64,000 nucleotides of DNA from Durusdinium trenchii (Eukaryota; Sar; Dinophyceae; Suessiales; Symbiodiniaceae): positions 680,347-744,346 of the forward strand of contig CAXAMN010025251.1 in assembly GCA_963970005.1 (NCBI GenBank), read 5' to 3'. The notes under the pieces were generated by a model that worked only from the letters and a program-made list of their open reading frames with translations, was not told the origin of the DNA and did no database searches. Every line of letters begins with the position of its first letter. Within the stretch, counting starts at the first letter, position 1. Below, in pieces: positions 9,905-21,150 of the stretch. The position numbers and the translations under genes are program-made.

Positions 9905-12072
9905 CGATGACTCGGACGGGTGATGACGGGTGGAGGGGCAAAATGACATGAAATGAATCTAACTTATCCCCAGACACGACACGTCTGGGACTGCCAGGAC
10001 GGACTGCCTACCAGGGCCTAGGTGGTGGTTTGGGGGGTCTGGCTTGATCTGCAACCGAACCACCTGGAGTCCCAAGCCGTAAGTGACCGAACCAACCAGG
10101 ACATTCAAGTGACCGGTGACTGGGAAGATCGTACTACCTTCGGATGACATGGGATAGGACTTATACCTACTCTATTCATCTCTATTCCTTATGCCACTTG
10201 ATGCCTAAGTCCGTGATTTGCACCCAGTATATCAATTCTATAATCCTCCTAACCTGAGATTTGGGTTGGGTAGTTGGGGCCGGGTATGGTGCCAGCGTGG
10301 GCTAGTGAGGATGTGGTTGGAGGTGTAGAGTTTGACCAATTTGGACATGATTCAGCTTACTACACACCCCCAAACCAGCTTGCGGCGAGGACTCCTCAGA
10401 AGAAGAGATGCAAGACAAAAAAGGCAAGACCTGGTCAGGCATTCCGGGACTGGAGGGGCCTGGGCGCGCGAGTTTCGCCACGTGCGTTTGCGGGGAGCAC
10501 CCATATGCTTTGTGAAGGTGTTTCCAGATGCATGGCTTAGGCAACTAGCTTTGTGGAATGCTTGCGTCTCGCAGCCATTTGTGAGCTTCGGCCGCGAGTG
10601 TGGCACTTCTTCGGGGCGTTGATCATGGGCTCTGCTTCGACGAATCGTGATGACGCTTACACCCGAAACCTGACTGGACAGTCCCAGCGTGATCGACTCA
10701 TCGAGTCACACGAGCGACGTCGTCAACTGGACGCACCAGATGGGCGTTCGTCAGGACTTCCGAATGCTGGGGGTCAATGGAGTCGATTCATTCTCTTGCC
10801 ATCCGGAGGAGGGGAGTGTCTTATAACCTGTCAAGGTCGGTTAACCATTATCACTAGTTCAGGGAAATGCCTTTTTTAGCCATCACCCACTGCCAATTAC
10901 AGGGAATAGATGGGAATAAGATACCCAATCTTACAAGGAATGAGTGCGTGCACTCTGCTGAAGAGGACCATCACTAAGGGTGTGAACATGTTCAATTCAA
11001 CCTGTGCCTTTTCGACATCCTTTTCGACTACCGCGGTCTCTCAATACATTCACAGACCAGGAGTTCCAAAGTGCTGGTATGTAATTACTGGTCGATATCA
11101 TTGGCCACTTCCACCTCCAGGATTGTAGGAGGGAGGGGGCCCACTGTTTGATCGTTTGATGATACGTCCCGGTGTCGACCACGACGCAGGACTCATCGCC
11201 GCTTTATGCGTGGAACCAGCACGGTGGAGTGCTCGTGCTCGTCCAGCCACCTCAGCGAGACCGACTCCGGATGGCAGGAGCACCGATTGATGACCATGAA
11301 AACCTTCAGTGGCCAGAGATGTTACATATTATGAGGTTACATGAGCTCCCCTGTGTCCAGTTGGTTGGGGATGCATGTTGCTTGTAACTCCTGGAAGCTT
11401 GAAATTCATCATGTAATTCGGAGGCTGAACCGCATGCAAAGTGCAATGCAAAATTAGGGGTCACCGCACGATTTTACAGCAGATGACAAGGCCGCACGTT
11501 TCCATGTCGGGAACCTCATCACTATATGTCATGGTATTCATTTGCAGTGTGAACATGTCATGTGCGTTTAATCGAAGTGCTTGTTTTGGACCAGTGCACT
11601 GGGTTGAGGAAATCTGTGCGCGACGTTGATTCGCCTTTTTGAGTGGTTCGGTCAAAGATTTGTTCTCTCAGAATATGTTTTTATATGTTTTAATCCTCTT
11701 TCGGGGCCCATGGCTGTTGACAATTTGACTTGCATGCAAGTGTTAGAATGGCATAGACTGATAGAATGGCTATAGGCTATACTACATGTTGGGAACATGT
11801 TTGCCAACAACATATGACGCACATAGCATCATAGTATCATATAGCAGCTATCATTGTAGCTCCTATGCAACATTCTACTACTCCTGAATCAGGCGGGCAC
11901 ATGCTTACAGGCGTACACCTTCCCTACCCGTTCTGGCTTCAGCTACGACGTCGCCGAGACGTGCGAACGAATCTGTGAAATCGAATCTGGCGTTTGAGCG
12001 CGGCCATGTCAACGGATTTTGCGCCTGTGGACCCACTTTTGTCGCCTCCAGCTCGTGATGGTGGCCCAGTAT
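9905..12072. other. No supported gene
   Basis: Short open frames at 10274-10622 and 11172-11387 have protein-like composition (WAREFRHVRLRGAP; SSPLYAWNQHGGVLVLVQPP) but no domain or splice signal that decides them. Otherwise AT-rich and uninformative. Confidence 0.35.
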
Positions 12073-12105
12073 GTCCATAGGGCTCCAGTCGTACCTCCTG
12101 AAATG
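12073..12105 (+). repeat. Half copy of hairpin family B
   Basis: ATAGGGCTCCAGTCGTACCT then CCTGAA matches one end of family B. The opposite arm is absent within 150 bp. Confidence 0.5.
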
Positions 12106-12129
12106 GATTCATATGATATTTGAACCCTT

Positions 12130-12421
12130 GAACCCCACCCCAGTCCCAACTTCTCAGAGGGTACTTGGAGCCGCTCTGGGCCTTGCACGCTTCGAAGAAA
12201 TGCCCTGGGTCATACAGTTCATGCCCGATGCTCGGATCTGCAGACTGCAGTCGTTCCGATGCGTCGATGCTGCCGATAGCAGCATGTCGCCCCGGGGGCT
12301 GTCGAAAGAGGGGGGGATCGTCACAGAGGTGGAGAGTGTAGGGTTTTGGGCTTTGGGGGGCAAGTCTTTGATTTGTTCATCACTGCTGGTTGAGTCCAAA
12401 CGGCTTCGGTTGGTCGGTTGA
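12130..12421 (+). CDS. Candidate exon, unknown product
   Basis: Open frame reading VLGALGLARFEEMPWVIQF-like sequence, then RICRLQSFRCVDAADSSMS and SKEGGIVTEVESVGFWALGG, to a stop at 12419-12421. A minus-strand frame (12154-12399) over the same bases is less protein-like. The plus strand is preferred because hydrophobic and charged residues alternate as in folded proteins. No domain recognised. Confidence 0.3.
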
Positions 12422-12548
12422 GGGACAGGTCAGAACACGGCTGTGCTGTGTGTCAGCACAGATGTCCTTTCAACATTGGTCTACCCAGGACAGTCGTGGA
12501 TCACCTTCGATCAATTCTTTGGGGGAATAGATCGCCCATATCCGATCA

Positions 12549-12592
12549 TACCAGATCCAGGTGATCCACCAGATCCAGGTGATCCACTACAC
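12549..12592. repeat. 18-bp tandem repeat
   Basis: ACCAGATCCAGGTGATCC is repeated a little over twice. The flanks are unremarkable. Confidence 0.6.
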
Positions 12593-12755
12593 CAGATCAA
12601 TATATGGACCAATGGTAGATCAGGTCAAGGTGACCTTTACATTCCAGGTAGATTTGCTGGAGAGTCGGCAGTCACACCAGGGTGCCGGGTGCGTGCGGCT
12701 CCAAGAACGGGTGTGAACATGTGTGAACTTTCTGCGGTTGTTTTCGGTAGTAGAT

Positions 12756-12856
12756 TGAGTAGATGGCGCAATCCCCACGTTAGGTGGCTGCTTATATGGA
12801 CCCCATCTGTCTAGGACATCTTGGTGCCAGTGCTCTCTACCCTGAAGCCACTGTAA
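12756..12856 (+). mobile_element. Hairpin element, family A (copy 1, diverged)
   Basis: AGTAGATGGCGCAATCCCCA at the left, ACCCCATCTGTCTAGGACAT inside, ending TACCCTGAAGCCACTGTA. This is the order of the cleaner copies at 19359 and 26320, and the end CCACTGTA matches the 19.4-kb copy. Confidence 0.6.
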
Positions 12857-13849
12857 ATGAATCAACATAATCGACCGGATGGAACCGAAAGCCATTCTCC
12901 ATCCCTGCCCTAAGTGTGGGGGACATCTACGAACAAAAACGTGAACAACCTTGTCACCAGCGTGCCAGGCTGGTACAAGATTTCCGCGTCACAGAAGGAA
13001 GAAGCTGAAGTCAAGGAGGACACACAACGCAAAAGTTCTTTCCTCAGATTGCTGTGACCTTTGCTGCGGAACGAACACGTACACGTGTAGGACATGTAGG
13101 ACATATGATTGTGTACCCCTGTTGAAGGGGTTGGATAGATCGTAGCTTACCTCCGCATCGTGAGGCGTTCCACGGGGTGTTTTCCAGGTCACATGAAGCG
13201 GGGGTCAAGCTCTATGTGTTTTCATGTGTTTTCCCTTTTGCGCTCATTAAAGTCCACGTGTGGTTTTCTGGTTGTTTGGTTCATGGTGGAGGCTGTATTA
13301 GCACCAGATAAAGGGACCGAGCTCTAGTCTAAAGAGTTACTGTTACTGCCCGGTTCTGAGGTTGATGACATATTTATGTTTCTCATGTTGTCATTATAGG
13401 ATATTATAGGGCTTCTCAGTTTATTGTCATCATGTAGTTGCTTGTCATGTGTGTTGTCTTTGTTGATAATGATTGATAATGTCATTTTGTTGGAGTTTTA
13501 TTGGTCATTTTTTGAGTGCTTTGGGTGTAGCACGCAGGATGTTTTCTTGGTTTACTTGCTATTCAACTTCGAAGTTGACTCGACTCCAAATCATTTGAGG
13601 CAACGGAAGAAGAGCCAATTGAGACACCCCCATGAAACCACATGGCGCCATCCAAGACATGACACCCGAAAGTTGCGGCGGAGCATGTTACCCACCAAAG
13701 GGGTGGAACAAAAAAGCTCGAAGAAATATGAAGAAATAAGAGAATGAGAGAGCAGCAATACATTCATATACATGGAGAGACCATGTATCCATGTATGTAT
13801 AAATCACGAGCTATGTTTCACTTTACTCACCCACCGCTTAAAGCGGGTT
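12857..13849. other. No supported gene
   Basis: AT-rich from 13240. Only short overlapping frames; no repeat family member. Confidence 0.4.
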
Positions 13850-14080
13850 TCCAGACCCGGGTTTCTCCGGTGCACCCGAGGCTTTGACTTGAGCCAACTC
13901 GTCGCGAATCCCATTCCTTTGAAAGATCCCCAGGTCGCCGAGGTTCGTGGACCCGGATCCGCGGATGCGAGATCTCGCCGGGTGGTTTTCAACGGAACAG
14001 GCTTCGATGGTCTGAGATGGCACGTGCCCGGAGAAACCACCAAACTTGGATGGCCCTTTGCCATCTGCTACATATACTAT
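13850..14080 (+). CDS. Candidate exon, unknown product
   Basis: Frame reading LSQLVANPIPLKDPQVAEV, ADARSRRVVFNGTGFDGLRW and HVPGETTKLGWPFAI. This is one of the more protein-like blocks in the first third of the window, with alternating hydrophobic strands and glycine turns. No family recognised. The start is not defined; the coding look fades after 14070. Confidence 0.35.
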
Positions 14081-14216
14081 CACTATCTATCATGAGATAC
14101 TTTTTTCTCCACCACGTGTCGCACCGAAACCGCGCAACACCAAAACCACGGTGCAACACCAAAGAGAGCGGTCTTCCCTGGTCTTCAGCTTCGCGGACGG
14201 GCAGAGCTCCCTTCCA

Positions 14217-14295
14217 GCACCACCCATTTCGGGTGGTGATTGGATAGAAAGTGCATCTTCAGGGGGAGAGTATAAACCACCCTTTGGGTGGTGCT
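14217..14295. repeat. Two CACCACCC/GGGTGGTG hairpins, family E
   Basis: GCACCACCC-ATTTC-GGGTGGTG at 14217-14238 and ACCACCC-TTT-GGGTGGTGC at 14277-14295. The two outer arms can also pair with each other. Same arm sequence as 6892-6924. Confidence 0.55.
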
Positions 14296-14350
14296 CCCTT
14301 CAACCTTGGTTCTTTGTCCCGGTGTTGTGGCCATCGCCGTTTCCGTGCAG

Positions 14351-14493
14351 CGCAGGCGGCAGAGCTTTGGGAGAAGATTCGGGCTGAGAAGACGGCTTCG
14401 GAAGAAGCTCACGAGCAATTCATGCAGAGCTTGCCTCAAGGCATGAGTATCTTGCCTTCTCCTCAAGGCTTAGGCCTTTTTTTTCATCTCTAA
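14351..14493 (+). CDS. Candidate exon with short coiled coil, unknown product
   Basis: Begins after a pyrimidine-rich TTTCCGTGCAG acceptor (ending 14350). Encodes a heptad-like helix (AQAAELWEKIRAEKTASEE, then AHEQFMQSLPQGMSILPSPQ) and stops at 14491-14493. The helix and acceptor make a true exon plausible. The gene it belongs to is unknown; 13850-14080 could be an upstream exon. Confidence 0.4.
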
Positions 14494-15029
14494 AAACTCC
14501 TAATTACTTGTAGGTGGTCAGGCGTCAGAGACATACCTATACCCTTGGAATTCTCAAAGTTCTAGGCAGAAATACACTGAGTAAATACAGAAAAAATCAG
14601 CAGATCGAGATGAAATCTGAGCAGATATACTGTGAAATCTTGACTTTTTTGCCCACTACAGGGCTTCTAAGGTCGTTGGACCAAATATGATGAGGGTCAA
14701 TGAGCACATTCTCACTTGTGCCTTTCCTTTTGAAACAAAGAAAATCAACAGCAGGGAACTCTATAATCAACAGCTGGTCATTTCTCCCATTATATGCACG
14801 TTGTTCCCCAAACAGTGTGGGCACACCGAGGGGTTCTTACGGCAGGGGAAAGGAAGCTGATGCTTAGATCGCTGAAGCGCGCGGGCGTGTGCGGCTGATT
14901 CGCTGCTATTCATGCCTCTCGACATCGTCCATGTGCATTTCGACTGCGCAGGCTCGCAGAATCTGGGTGGCTGGAGCGTGTGCTTGTCGCGACTGCGCTC
15001 TCGTTGTGGTGCCGTGCGCATTTTGGTAC
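14494..15029. other. No supported gene
   Basis: AT-rich up to 14820, then GC-richer with overlapping open frames on both strands and no recognisable motif. Confidence 0.4.
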
Positions 15030-15245
15030 ATGGTGGTCACTTTTCGTGGCAGGCGCAAGGGAAACCTCGTGCGGTGGTGCTCCAAAGTCGACCGGAGCTT
15101 TTTTGCTTCGAAATGCAGTTTTCGTGGCAGGTGCAGCACTTTGGACATGGTGGTGATCGTCAAGGAGCTCAGATTTCGTGACAGGTGGAGTGAGTCGTGA
15201 CTTTTGGACATGTGGATCGTTAAGTGCAGATTTCGTGGCAGGCTC
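15030..15245. repeat. Degenerate direct repeats with TTTCGTGGCAGG
   Basis: TTTCGTGGCAGG or a near match at about 15041, 15121, 15173 and 15231, two of them followed by TTTGGACATG and GTGATCGT/GTGGATCGT. Irregular spacing of 50-80 bp. Confidence 0.55.
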
Positions 15246-15252
15246 CCACTCG

Positions 15253-15361
15253 TAGGCTCTCACTCGCTCTCACTCACACTCCCACTCACACTCACACGCA
15301 CGCTCACTCACCCACACTCACCACTCTCACTCTCACTCACACTCGGAGTTCCTCACACTCA
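15253..15361. repeat. CACTCA-type satellite, left part
   Basis: Continuous CACTCA/CTCACA/CTCTCA units with almost no G on the plus strand. Interrupted by the element at 15368-16750 and resumed after it. Confidence 0.85.
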
Positions 15362-15892
15362 CACCCACAGTGTTGGCCGCTCTAGTTATAACTTAGATAC
15401 TGAACTGAAAAAGATATAAATAAGTTATACCGAAGTTAGTAAAATGTCGTAGTCATGAGTTTACATCTAATTTGTAAGTAAGTTATAAGTTCCGTAACTT
15501 CAAAATGCTAATTTTTCGATTCAATTTTGATCACTGCTACCATTGATTCACTAATTTCTTTATAATTGAAGTTTTGTTGTTTTGGGGGGTAAAACAAGCT
15601 TGAAACCAATGAATTTTTAACCAACAAAGTAGTTCAATCAAAAAATGTGCGGACCACCGCCAAGCAAAACTAACAAGAACAAGCAGTTCAACCGCAAAAC
15701 GCGCGGACCACCGCCAAACAAAACTCAGAAATTGTTCGGACCACCGCGAAAAATGTGATTCCTTTGTTCTCTCTCCAAGGCGCAGGTTGTCGCAAGAGAC
15801 AAATTACATTGCCATCTTCGATGGTAAAAACTAAAGTGTCCGTATTCATCTGTGTGTGTCTGTATGCACTTGGGCACTGTTCTATGCAACTG

Positions 15893-16088
15893 CGCGCATA
15901 CCTCTGCATACATCTGCTTACCTCTGCATACCTCTGTGTACCTCTGCCCATACTGTGTACCTCTGTATACCTCTGTTTACCTCTGCCCATACCTCTGTAT
16001 ACCTCTGTATACCTCTGCCCTAGGCAGGGGTACACAGAGGTATACAGAGGTATGTGCCTCTGCATACCTCTGTTTACCTCTGTGTACA
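15893..16088. repeat. ACCTCTGTAT tandem repeat with foldback
   Basis: About 10-11-bp units (TACCTCTGTA, TACCTCTGCC). At about 15991-16050 the array inverts: CCTCTGTATACCTCTG units are followed by CAGAGGTATACAGAGG, making a hairpin around CCCTAGGC. Confidence 0.7.
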
Positions 16089-16175
16089 TCTGTCTCTTCA
16101 GCTTTTTACCATGTGTCTAAGTCCTGGTTTCCAGGAATAATCCAAAAACATTGTATCAAGAAACAAGCAAAGGTA

Positions 16176-16283
16176 TCCTGGCAGCCAGGATCACTCCCAG
16201 CCACCGCCATGCCAGGGTTTTAAAATCACTTTGTCCTGGCAGCCAGGACTTTAACTAGCAGGCTACCATCCTGGCAGCCAGGA
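16176..16283. repeat. Three copies of the palindrome TCCTGGCAGCCAGGA
   Basis: Exact 15-bp copies at 16176-16190, 16234-16248 and 16269-16283, each a perfect palindrome around a central A, inside the 15368-16750 element. Confidence 0.85.
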
Positions 16284-16756
16284 CACCCTTTATAACCACA
16301 TATGTACATTGTATCAATGACATATTCGAGAACAAATACTCATTTGTTTGCAAAAGCTTAAAGACGACTTATGACAACACGCCGCGATGAAAACTGGAAC
16401 TCCAACAGAGATCTGGCCAACAGAAAAATCAAAGATGTAGATAGCATAAAAAATGAACTAAAATAAGTCAAGAAAACAGGTAGCTAAAAAAAACACTGTT
16501 TCTATCGACGTCAACAAGGGAACCCAAAAAAACATTGCCAAAATGCTAACTTCCGTAACTTCAAACTAACTTCAGGAGCAGATCTTTAAAAAAGAACTTG
16601 TAAGTAAGTTATAATTACAGTAAAACATATGTAAGTTATAACTTGGAAACGAACTTAGTATACTTAAGCCAATTTATAACGGTGTTACCGTGACTTATAA
16701 CCTAACTTGCCCCAAGTTATAACTTGGTATAACTAAGGCGTCCAACACTGCACCCA

Positions 16757-16964
16757 CTCTCCCACTCACAGACTCTCACTCGCACTCTCACTCTCACTCT
16801 CACTCACACCTACTCACACTGACACTCACACTCACACTCACTCTCACTCACTCACTCACCCACCCGCACTCGCACTCGCACTCGCACTCGCACTCACACT
16901 CACACTCACACTCACACTCACACTCACTCCCACTCTCACACTCACACTCTCACACTCACACTCA

Positions 16965-16997
<33 letters not shown>

Positions 16998-17785
16998 ACT
17001 CACACTCACACTCACACACTCACGCACACTCACACACACTCACACTCTCCCTCTCTCTCTCACTCTCTCACTCTCTCACTCACTCACTCACTCACTCCCA
17101 CTCCCACTCCCACTCTCCCACTCTCACTCTCACACTCTCACACTCTCACACTCACACACACACACTCACTCACACACACACTCACACTCTCCCTCTCTCT
17201 CTCTCACTCTCTCACTCTCTCACTCACTCACTCACTCACTCACTGACTCACTCACTCTCACTCTGACCCACCCACACTCACCCACTCACCCACCTTCAGG
17301 CTCACTCACACTCACTCCCAGTCTCACTCTCACCCACACTCACTGTCACTCACTCACTCTCACTCACACTCACTCCCTCACACTCTCACTCTCACGCACA
17401 CCTACTCTCACCCACACTCACTCACTCACTCACTCACTCATTCATTCATTCACTCACTCACTCACTCGCTCGCTCACTCACTCACTCACTCACTCACTCA
17501 CACTCGCACTCAATCACACTCACTCTCCACTCTCACTCACTCGCACTCTCACTCTCACACTCACACTTACTCTCCCACTCTCACTCTCACTCACTCTCCC
17601 ACTCTCACTCTCACTCACACTCACTAACCCCCACCTTCACTCTCACTCACGCTCACTCACTCTCACACTCACACTCACTCACTCTCACTCTCGCCCACAC
17701 TCTCACTCACACTCGCACTCACACTCACTCTCAGTCTCACTCACACTCACACTCCCTCTCATCCACACTCACTCACACCCACCTT
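16757..17785. repeat. CACTCA-type satellite, right part
   Basis: About 1 kb of mixed CACTCA, CTCTCA, CACACT and CACTCC units, nearly free of G on the plus strand, with local homogeneous stretches such as (CTCA)n at 17420-17500. No coding meaning. Confidence 0.9.
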
Positions 17786-18070
17786 CACTTCATACCACCA
17801 TCACCTCTCTGGACCCCAATGCGTCTAGATCTCTAGACGTTCTGCTTACAGACCTCACACACACTGTTTGGGGTCTCTTGCCGGGATATGTGTTATTTTC
17901 AATGTGTTTTTTGATGTGTCCTTTTGTTTTCGGTGCCTAGGCAAGTTTGCAGCCATCCTGACAAATCGCTTTGGATCACTGGAGAACCCCGGCGAAAGAC
18001 GTGACGTGCTGTGGTGGCTGCGGCCTTTTCTTCTGCCTCTGGAGCCTCTGGGGAGAAAGGTGCGCTCCCC

Positions 18071-18140
18071 ATACAGTGGTTCTAGAGCACGTAGATGGCA
18101 CAGACCCCAATTTCTCTCCTAGACAGATGGGGGATCCATT
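18071..18140 (-). mobile_element. Hairpin element, family A (copy 2, reversed)
   Basis: Read on the minus strand it gives CCCCCATCTGTCTAGGA, then GGGGTCTGTGCCATCTAC and AACCACTGTA, the right half of family A. The left half is missing. Confidence 0.55.
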
Positions 18141-18524
18141 TCTCAGCCACCGTTGCCTTGGGGGCCCTTGTGCCGAATCTCTCAACCCACTATAATTCTA
18201 AGTGTTTTGTGTTGCACTTGAGAAAGTCTTTCCATGTCTAAACCCGTTTCTGTAAGGTAATTCAGTCCTTCAATTTGTTTCTTCGAACCAACGGTGCTGG
18301 ACGAAGAATCGCAAGTCCTGTTTAGACTGTACCTGTGGACATCCGCATGGCTTGCCATGCGGGATGTGGAGCCGCATGGAAAGTGGACCGCTGATGGGCA
18401 CCAGTGTTGACTGGAAGCAAATGGTGCCGTCATGTCACCCATCCACCAGTTGCAGAAGGGAAAAACATGGACATGCACCCATCTTCTGTCTGACTTGGGA
18501 GAGTCTGGATGATGCACCGCAGAA

Positions 18525-18743
18525 GTTCTCAGGAGAGCTTTCCAACACTTCGACTACAACCACAAGGGCAAAGTCACGCGAGGTCAATTTCAAACTACCC
18601 TGGCCACCATCCGCTTGGACACAGAGGACCGATTTGCCATCTCGCTAGCCTCGCTAGCTGACCAGGATCAAGAGATGTCAAGACTTCTCAATGTCCTACA
18701 AGACTTGGGCATACCTCCCTTGAAAAGACATAGTTCCGTCTAA
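18525..18743 (+). CDS. C-terminal exon with a degenerate EF-hand
   Basis: Frame gives LRRAFQHFDYNHKGKVTRGQ then FQTTLATIRLDTEDRF, the helix-loop-helix of an EF-hand, then SLASLADQDQEMSRLLNVLQ and a stop at 18741-18743. EF-hands bind calcium in the cytosol or axoneme. Here loop position 1 is D and 3 is N, with G at 6, but position 5 is K and position 12 is Q, so calcium binding is probably weak or lost. Such pseudo-loops (GKVTRxQF) are frequent in apicomplexan and dinoflagellate multi-EF-hand proteins. A stop closes the frame just upstream (near 18510), so the exon begins at about 18520-18530. No companion exon was identified; it may be a gene fragment. Confidence 0.6.
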   Translation, partial: VLRRAFQHFDYNHKGKVTRGQFQTTLATIRLDTEDRFAISLASLADQDQEMSRLLNVLQDLGIPPLKRHSSV

Positions 18744-19358
18744 CAAGAAGTGAGCAAGCTGTAATGTTAAAACGACACGAAACATACAAAGGTGGAACTC
18801 ATCAATGTACCGCATAGGCATTTGTGCAGAGCATGAGATCCTGCGAAAGCTTGTGAAAGCACCTTGCGCAAGCAACGCAATGGCGTACGGCATCGCCCAA
18901 AAAAGTCATTAAATTTTAATAGCTCGCGTAGGTGCCACTGAAGAATCCCAGCGTCGCATGGCCACCCTTTCTGCAGTTCCCGCCAAAGTCCCGCTAATTG
19001 TGTTTTCTGGGGCTTATACGGCCCCCCAACAACAAAAAATAATGTTCAAGTCAAGTGGTGTTCTTTGTTGGTTTGAAGAGGCCTTTGCCAGAAAAAGGGT
19101 CTTTTGAACTTCAGTCACAACAAGAGTCCTGAAGGTAGTACTGTACTGGAAAGCCATTCCATGAGTTTTTTGCGTCATTTGCGTGACAGACAGCCGGGTG
19201 AGGTGTGCTTTTGGGCCTGCCCCAGTGACCACAGATCTGGGAAAGTCATCACCTGGTTAGAAAAGGTTCTCCATGTAGAAACCTGACTCAGGTTCCTTGC
19301 AATCATTGGATCGATGTACATTTCCTCAAGGGCGTCGAGTCATAGTCGATTGAGAGTA
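18744..19358. other. No supported gene
   Basis: Short unconvincing frames only. Confidence 0.4.
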
Positions 19359-19458
19359 GATGGCACAGACCCCAATGTCGGTGGTTTATATGGACCCCCA
19401 TCTGTCTAGGACATCATGGGGTCTGTACCATCATGTACCACCTACCCTGAAACCACTG
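19359..19458 (+). mobile_element. Hairpin element, family A (copy 3)
   Basis: GATGGCACAGACCCCAATG (19359-19377) pairs with CATGGGGTCTGTACCATC (19415-19432). Between them is GGACCCCCATCTGTCTAGGA. The copy extends to TACCCTGAAACCACTGTA (19442-19459). Confidence 0.75.
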
Positions 19459-19459
19459 T

Positions 19460-21150
19460 ACAGTTTTCTTCTGGAGCTAGACTTGAACGTTTTTGTTTGC
19501 GTAAACATGTCGGGACTCCACGGTTGGTTCGGACTCCGCCGGTGGAGTCCCAGCTCCGCCTCGCAGGAGGTGGTTGGCTTGCCCAACAAGAAGGTCTTCC
19601 GGCAGATCAGCTCCGTTGGTGGCAAGGAGCTCTGGATTTTTGGGAGCTTGGATGGAAGAGTTCCGTTCAGAGATGTACAATAGGGGGTTGCAAAAAATGC
19701 CACGACTCCCTTGAGCAGGGGAGAGAGTTGGACTTGTGGGCTGGGCTCACACAGTTGTACACCCCTCGCTTCGCACAGACTCTCAGATTCTTGGTTTGTG
19801 CCGTGTGAAAGATTCCCACCGCCAACGGCAGACTCAATGAGCATTGGTTGACAGAGGGAATGTCAGTCGACTCAATCCAGCCGGCTAAGATCGGCCAATG
19901 AAGCCCGGCTTCAGAAGTCAAGCCTTTGGGCCTTCGAGTGAAGAGACCCAAACCCACCAGACCACCAGGCCTCCCCAGTGCTCCCCCCCCGCGAGACCTC
20001 CTCGCGAGTGTGCGCGTTTCTGGGCGTCGGCGGACGTCGGCCGATGGCGGTGGGAGCAGGTTCACTCGCGTCGGCAGGCTTCCTTGGAGATCACCTTGGA
20101 GCAATGGATGCTTTTCTTCGATTCACACCTCTCAGGCACTGCAGCTCGGAGAAAGGAAGGGGTCGACGGGCCGGGGGCCTGGAGGCTCCAGCAGGCGCCG
20201 TTCTTGTTCCTTTCCGCGCTGCGTGCAGGGGGGATGGGATGCATGATTCAGCAAGGATAGCAAGGAGGGAAGAGGATTGACATGGATTCTGGATCAACCC
20301 AAAAATCACATCAGCAGAAATGATCCATGGGTAAGGTAGCTGACTTGTTCCCCCAATAGACCTGGTCGATTTCGATGACCTTCCATTTCCATGGGATTCG
20401 ATCGCTTGGGTGCTTTTGGTTCGTCCTTTGTGAATGTGAGAACGCTCAAGGGGTGAATGGCTGCAGGATGGGTCCAGAGATGGATTTATGGCATTCGATG
20501 TTCATTGTTGGCGGCTCATATCGCTTGTCTGGATTTTATCCACTCAACGGGTGAATGAGAGGTGTTTTGCGTGTTTTTTTCCTGGTGCAACCTCACGAAG
20601 CCCACAGAACTCCCTTGTCCTCCAGCTGTTGACCATCCACTGTCAGCTGGAGAAGCTACAATTCATCTACCAATCACTCTTTGGTATCACTTCTATGAAA
20701 AGTTGGCCTCCAATACCTGAGACGACATCGGGACAAGCTGGCCGCAAAGGCTTTTTCAGACGGCACTTGTTGATTCACAGCTTTCGGAACGGGGCCGAGG
20801 CCCGAAATCGCTCCGTTCTGTTTTTCCGAGGTCGGCCGCGATGACAAAAGACACGCGCTTTCCCATGTACCGGACACCCATAAGATGCCTTACCCAAGTG
20901 CCTAATAGTTGGTCGTTGGTTTTGAACGGTTTTCCCCACCCCGGAGAGTTGAGGTGTTGCTGGGTTTTTGGGGGTCACGCATGGTCACGAGGCGATATGG
21001 GTCTCCAAAGCGACACCAAAACAGAGGAGAGAGAGATAGAGAGAGAGTGGTGACCTCTCAAAGTTGCACCAAAATTTCCACAACTTGTCACTTAGCTCCT
21101 CTCCAGCCTTCCATCCCCGCCACGTTTGTGCCACCATCCCCACCTGCGCG
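19460..21150. other. No firmly supported gene
   Basis: GC-rich open frames at 19900-20280 on both strands cancel each other. A plus frame near 20590-20700 (DHPLSAGEATIHLPITLW, HFYEKLAS) is protein-like but contains a stop. A GAGA-rich tract lies at 21023-21048. Confidence 0.3.

Larger units (their letters stand above)
15368..16750. mobile_element. 1.38-kb non-autonomous TIR element inserted in the satellite
   Basis: Left end CAGTGTTGGCCGCTCTAGTT (from 15368) and right end, read on the other strand from 16750, CAGTGTTGGACGCCTTAGTT; both continue ATA, so about 23 bp with three mismatches. CACCCA flanks it on both sides (15362-15367, 16751-16756), a possible 6-bp target duplication, though the host repeat is itself simple. 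The flanking DNA on both sides is the same CACTCA satellite. Inside: AT-rich arms with AAGTTATAACTTGG-like words, three CGCGGACCACCGCCAAACAA-like repeats (15648-15750), an ACCTCTGTAT tandem, and three TCCTGGCAGCCAGGA palindromes. No transposase frame. The ends resemble hAT-type termini (CAGTGTTGG), but hAT elements make 8-bp duplications. Confidence 0.7.

Noticed and set aside
16757..17785. CRISPR-like array or coding repeat in the CACTCA block
   Set aside because: Units are short, contiguous and without unique spacers; it is a simple satellite.
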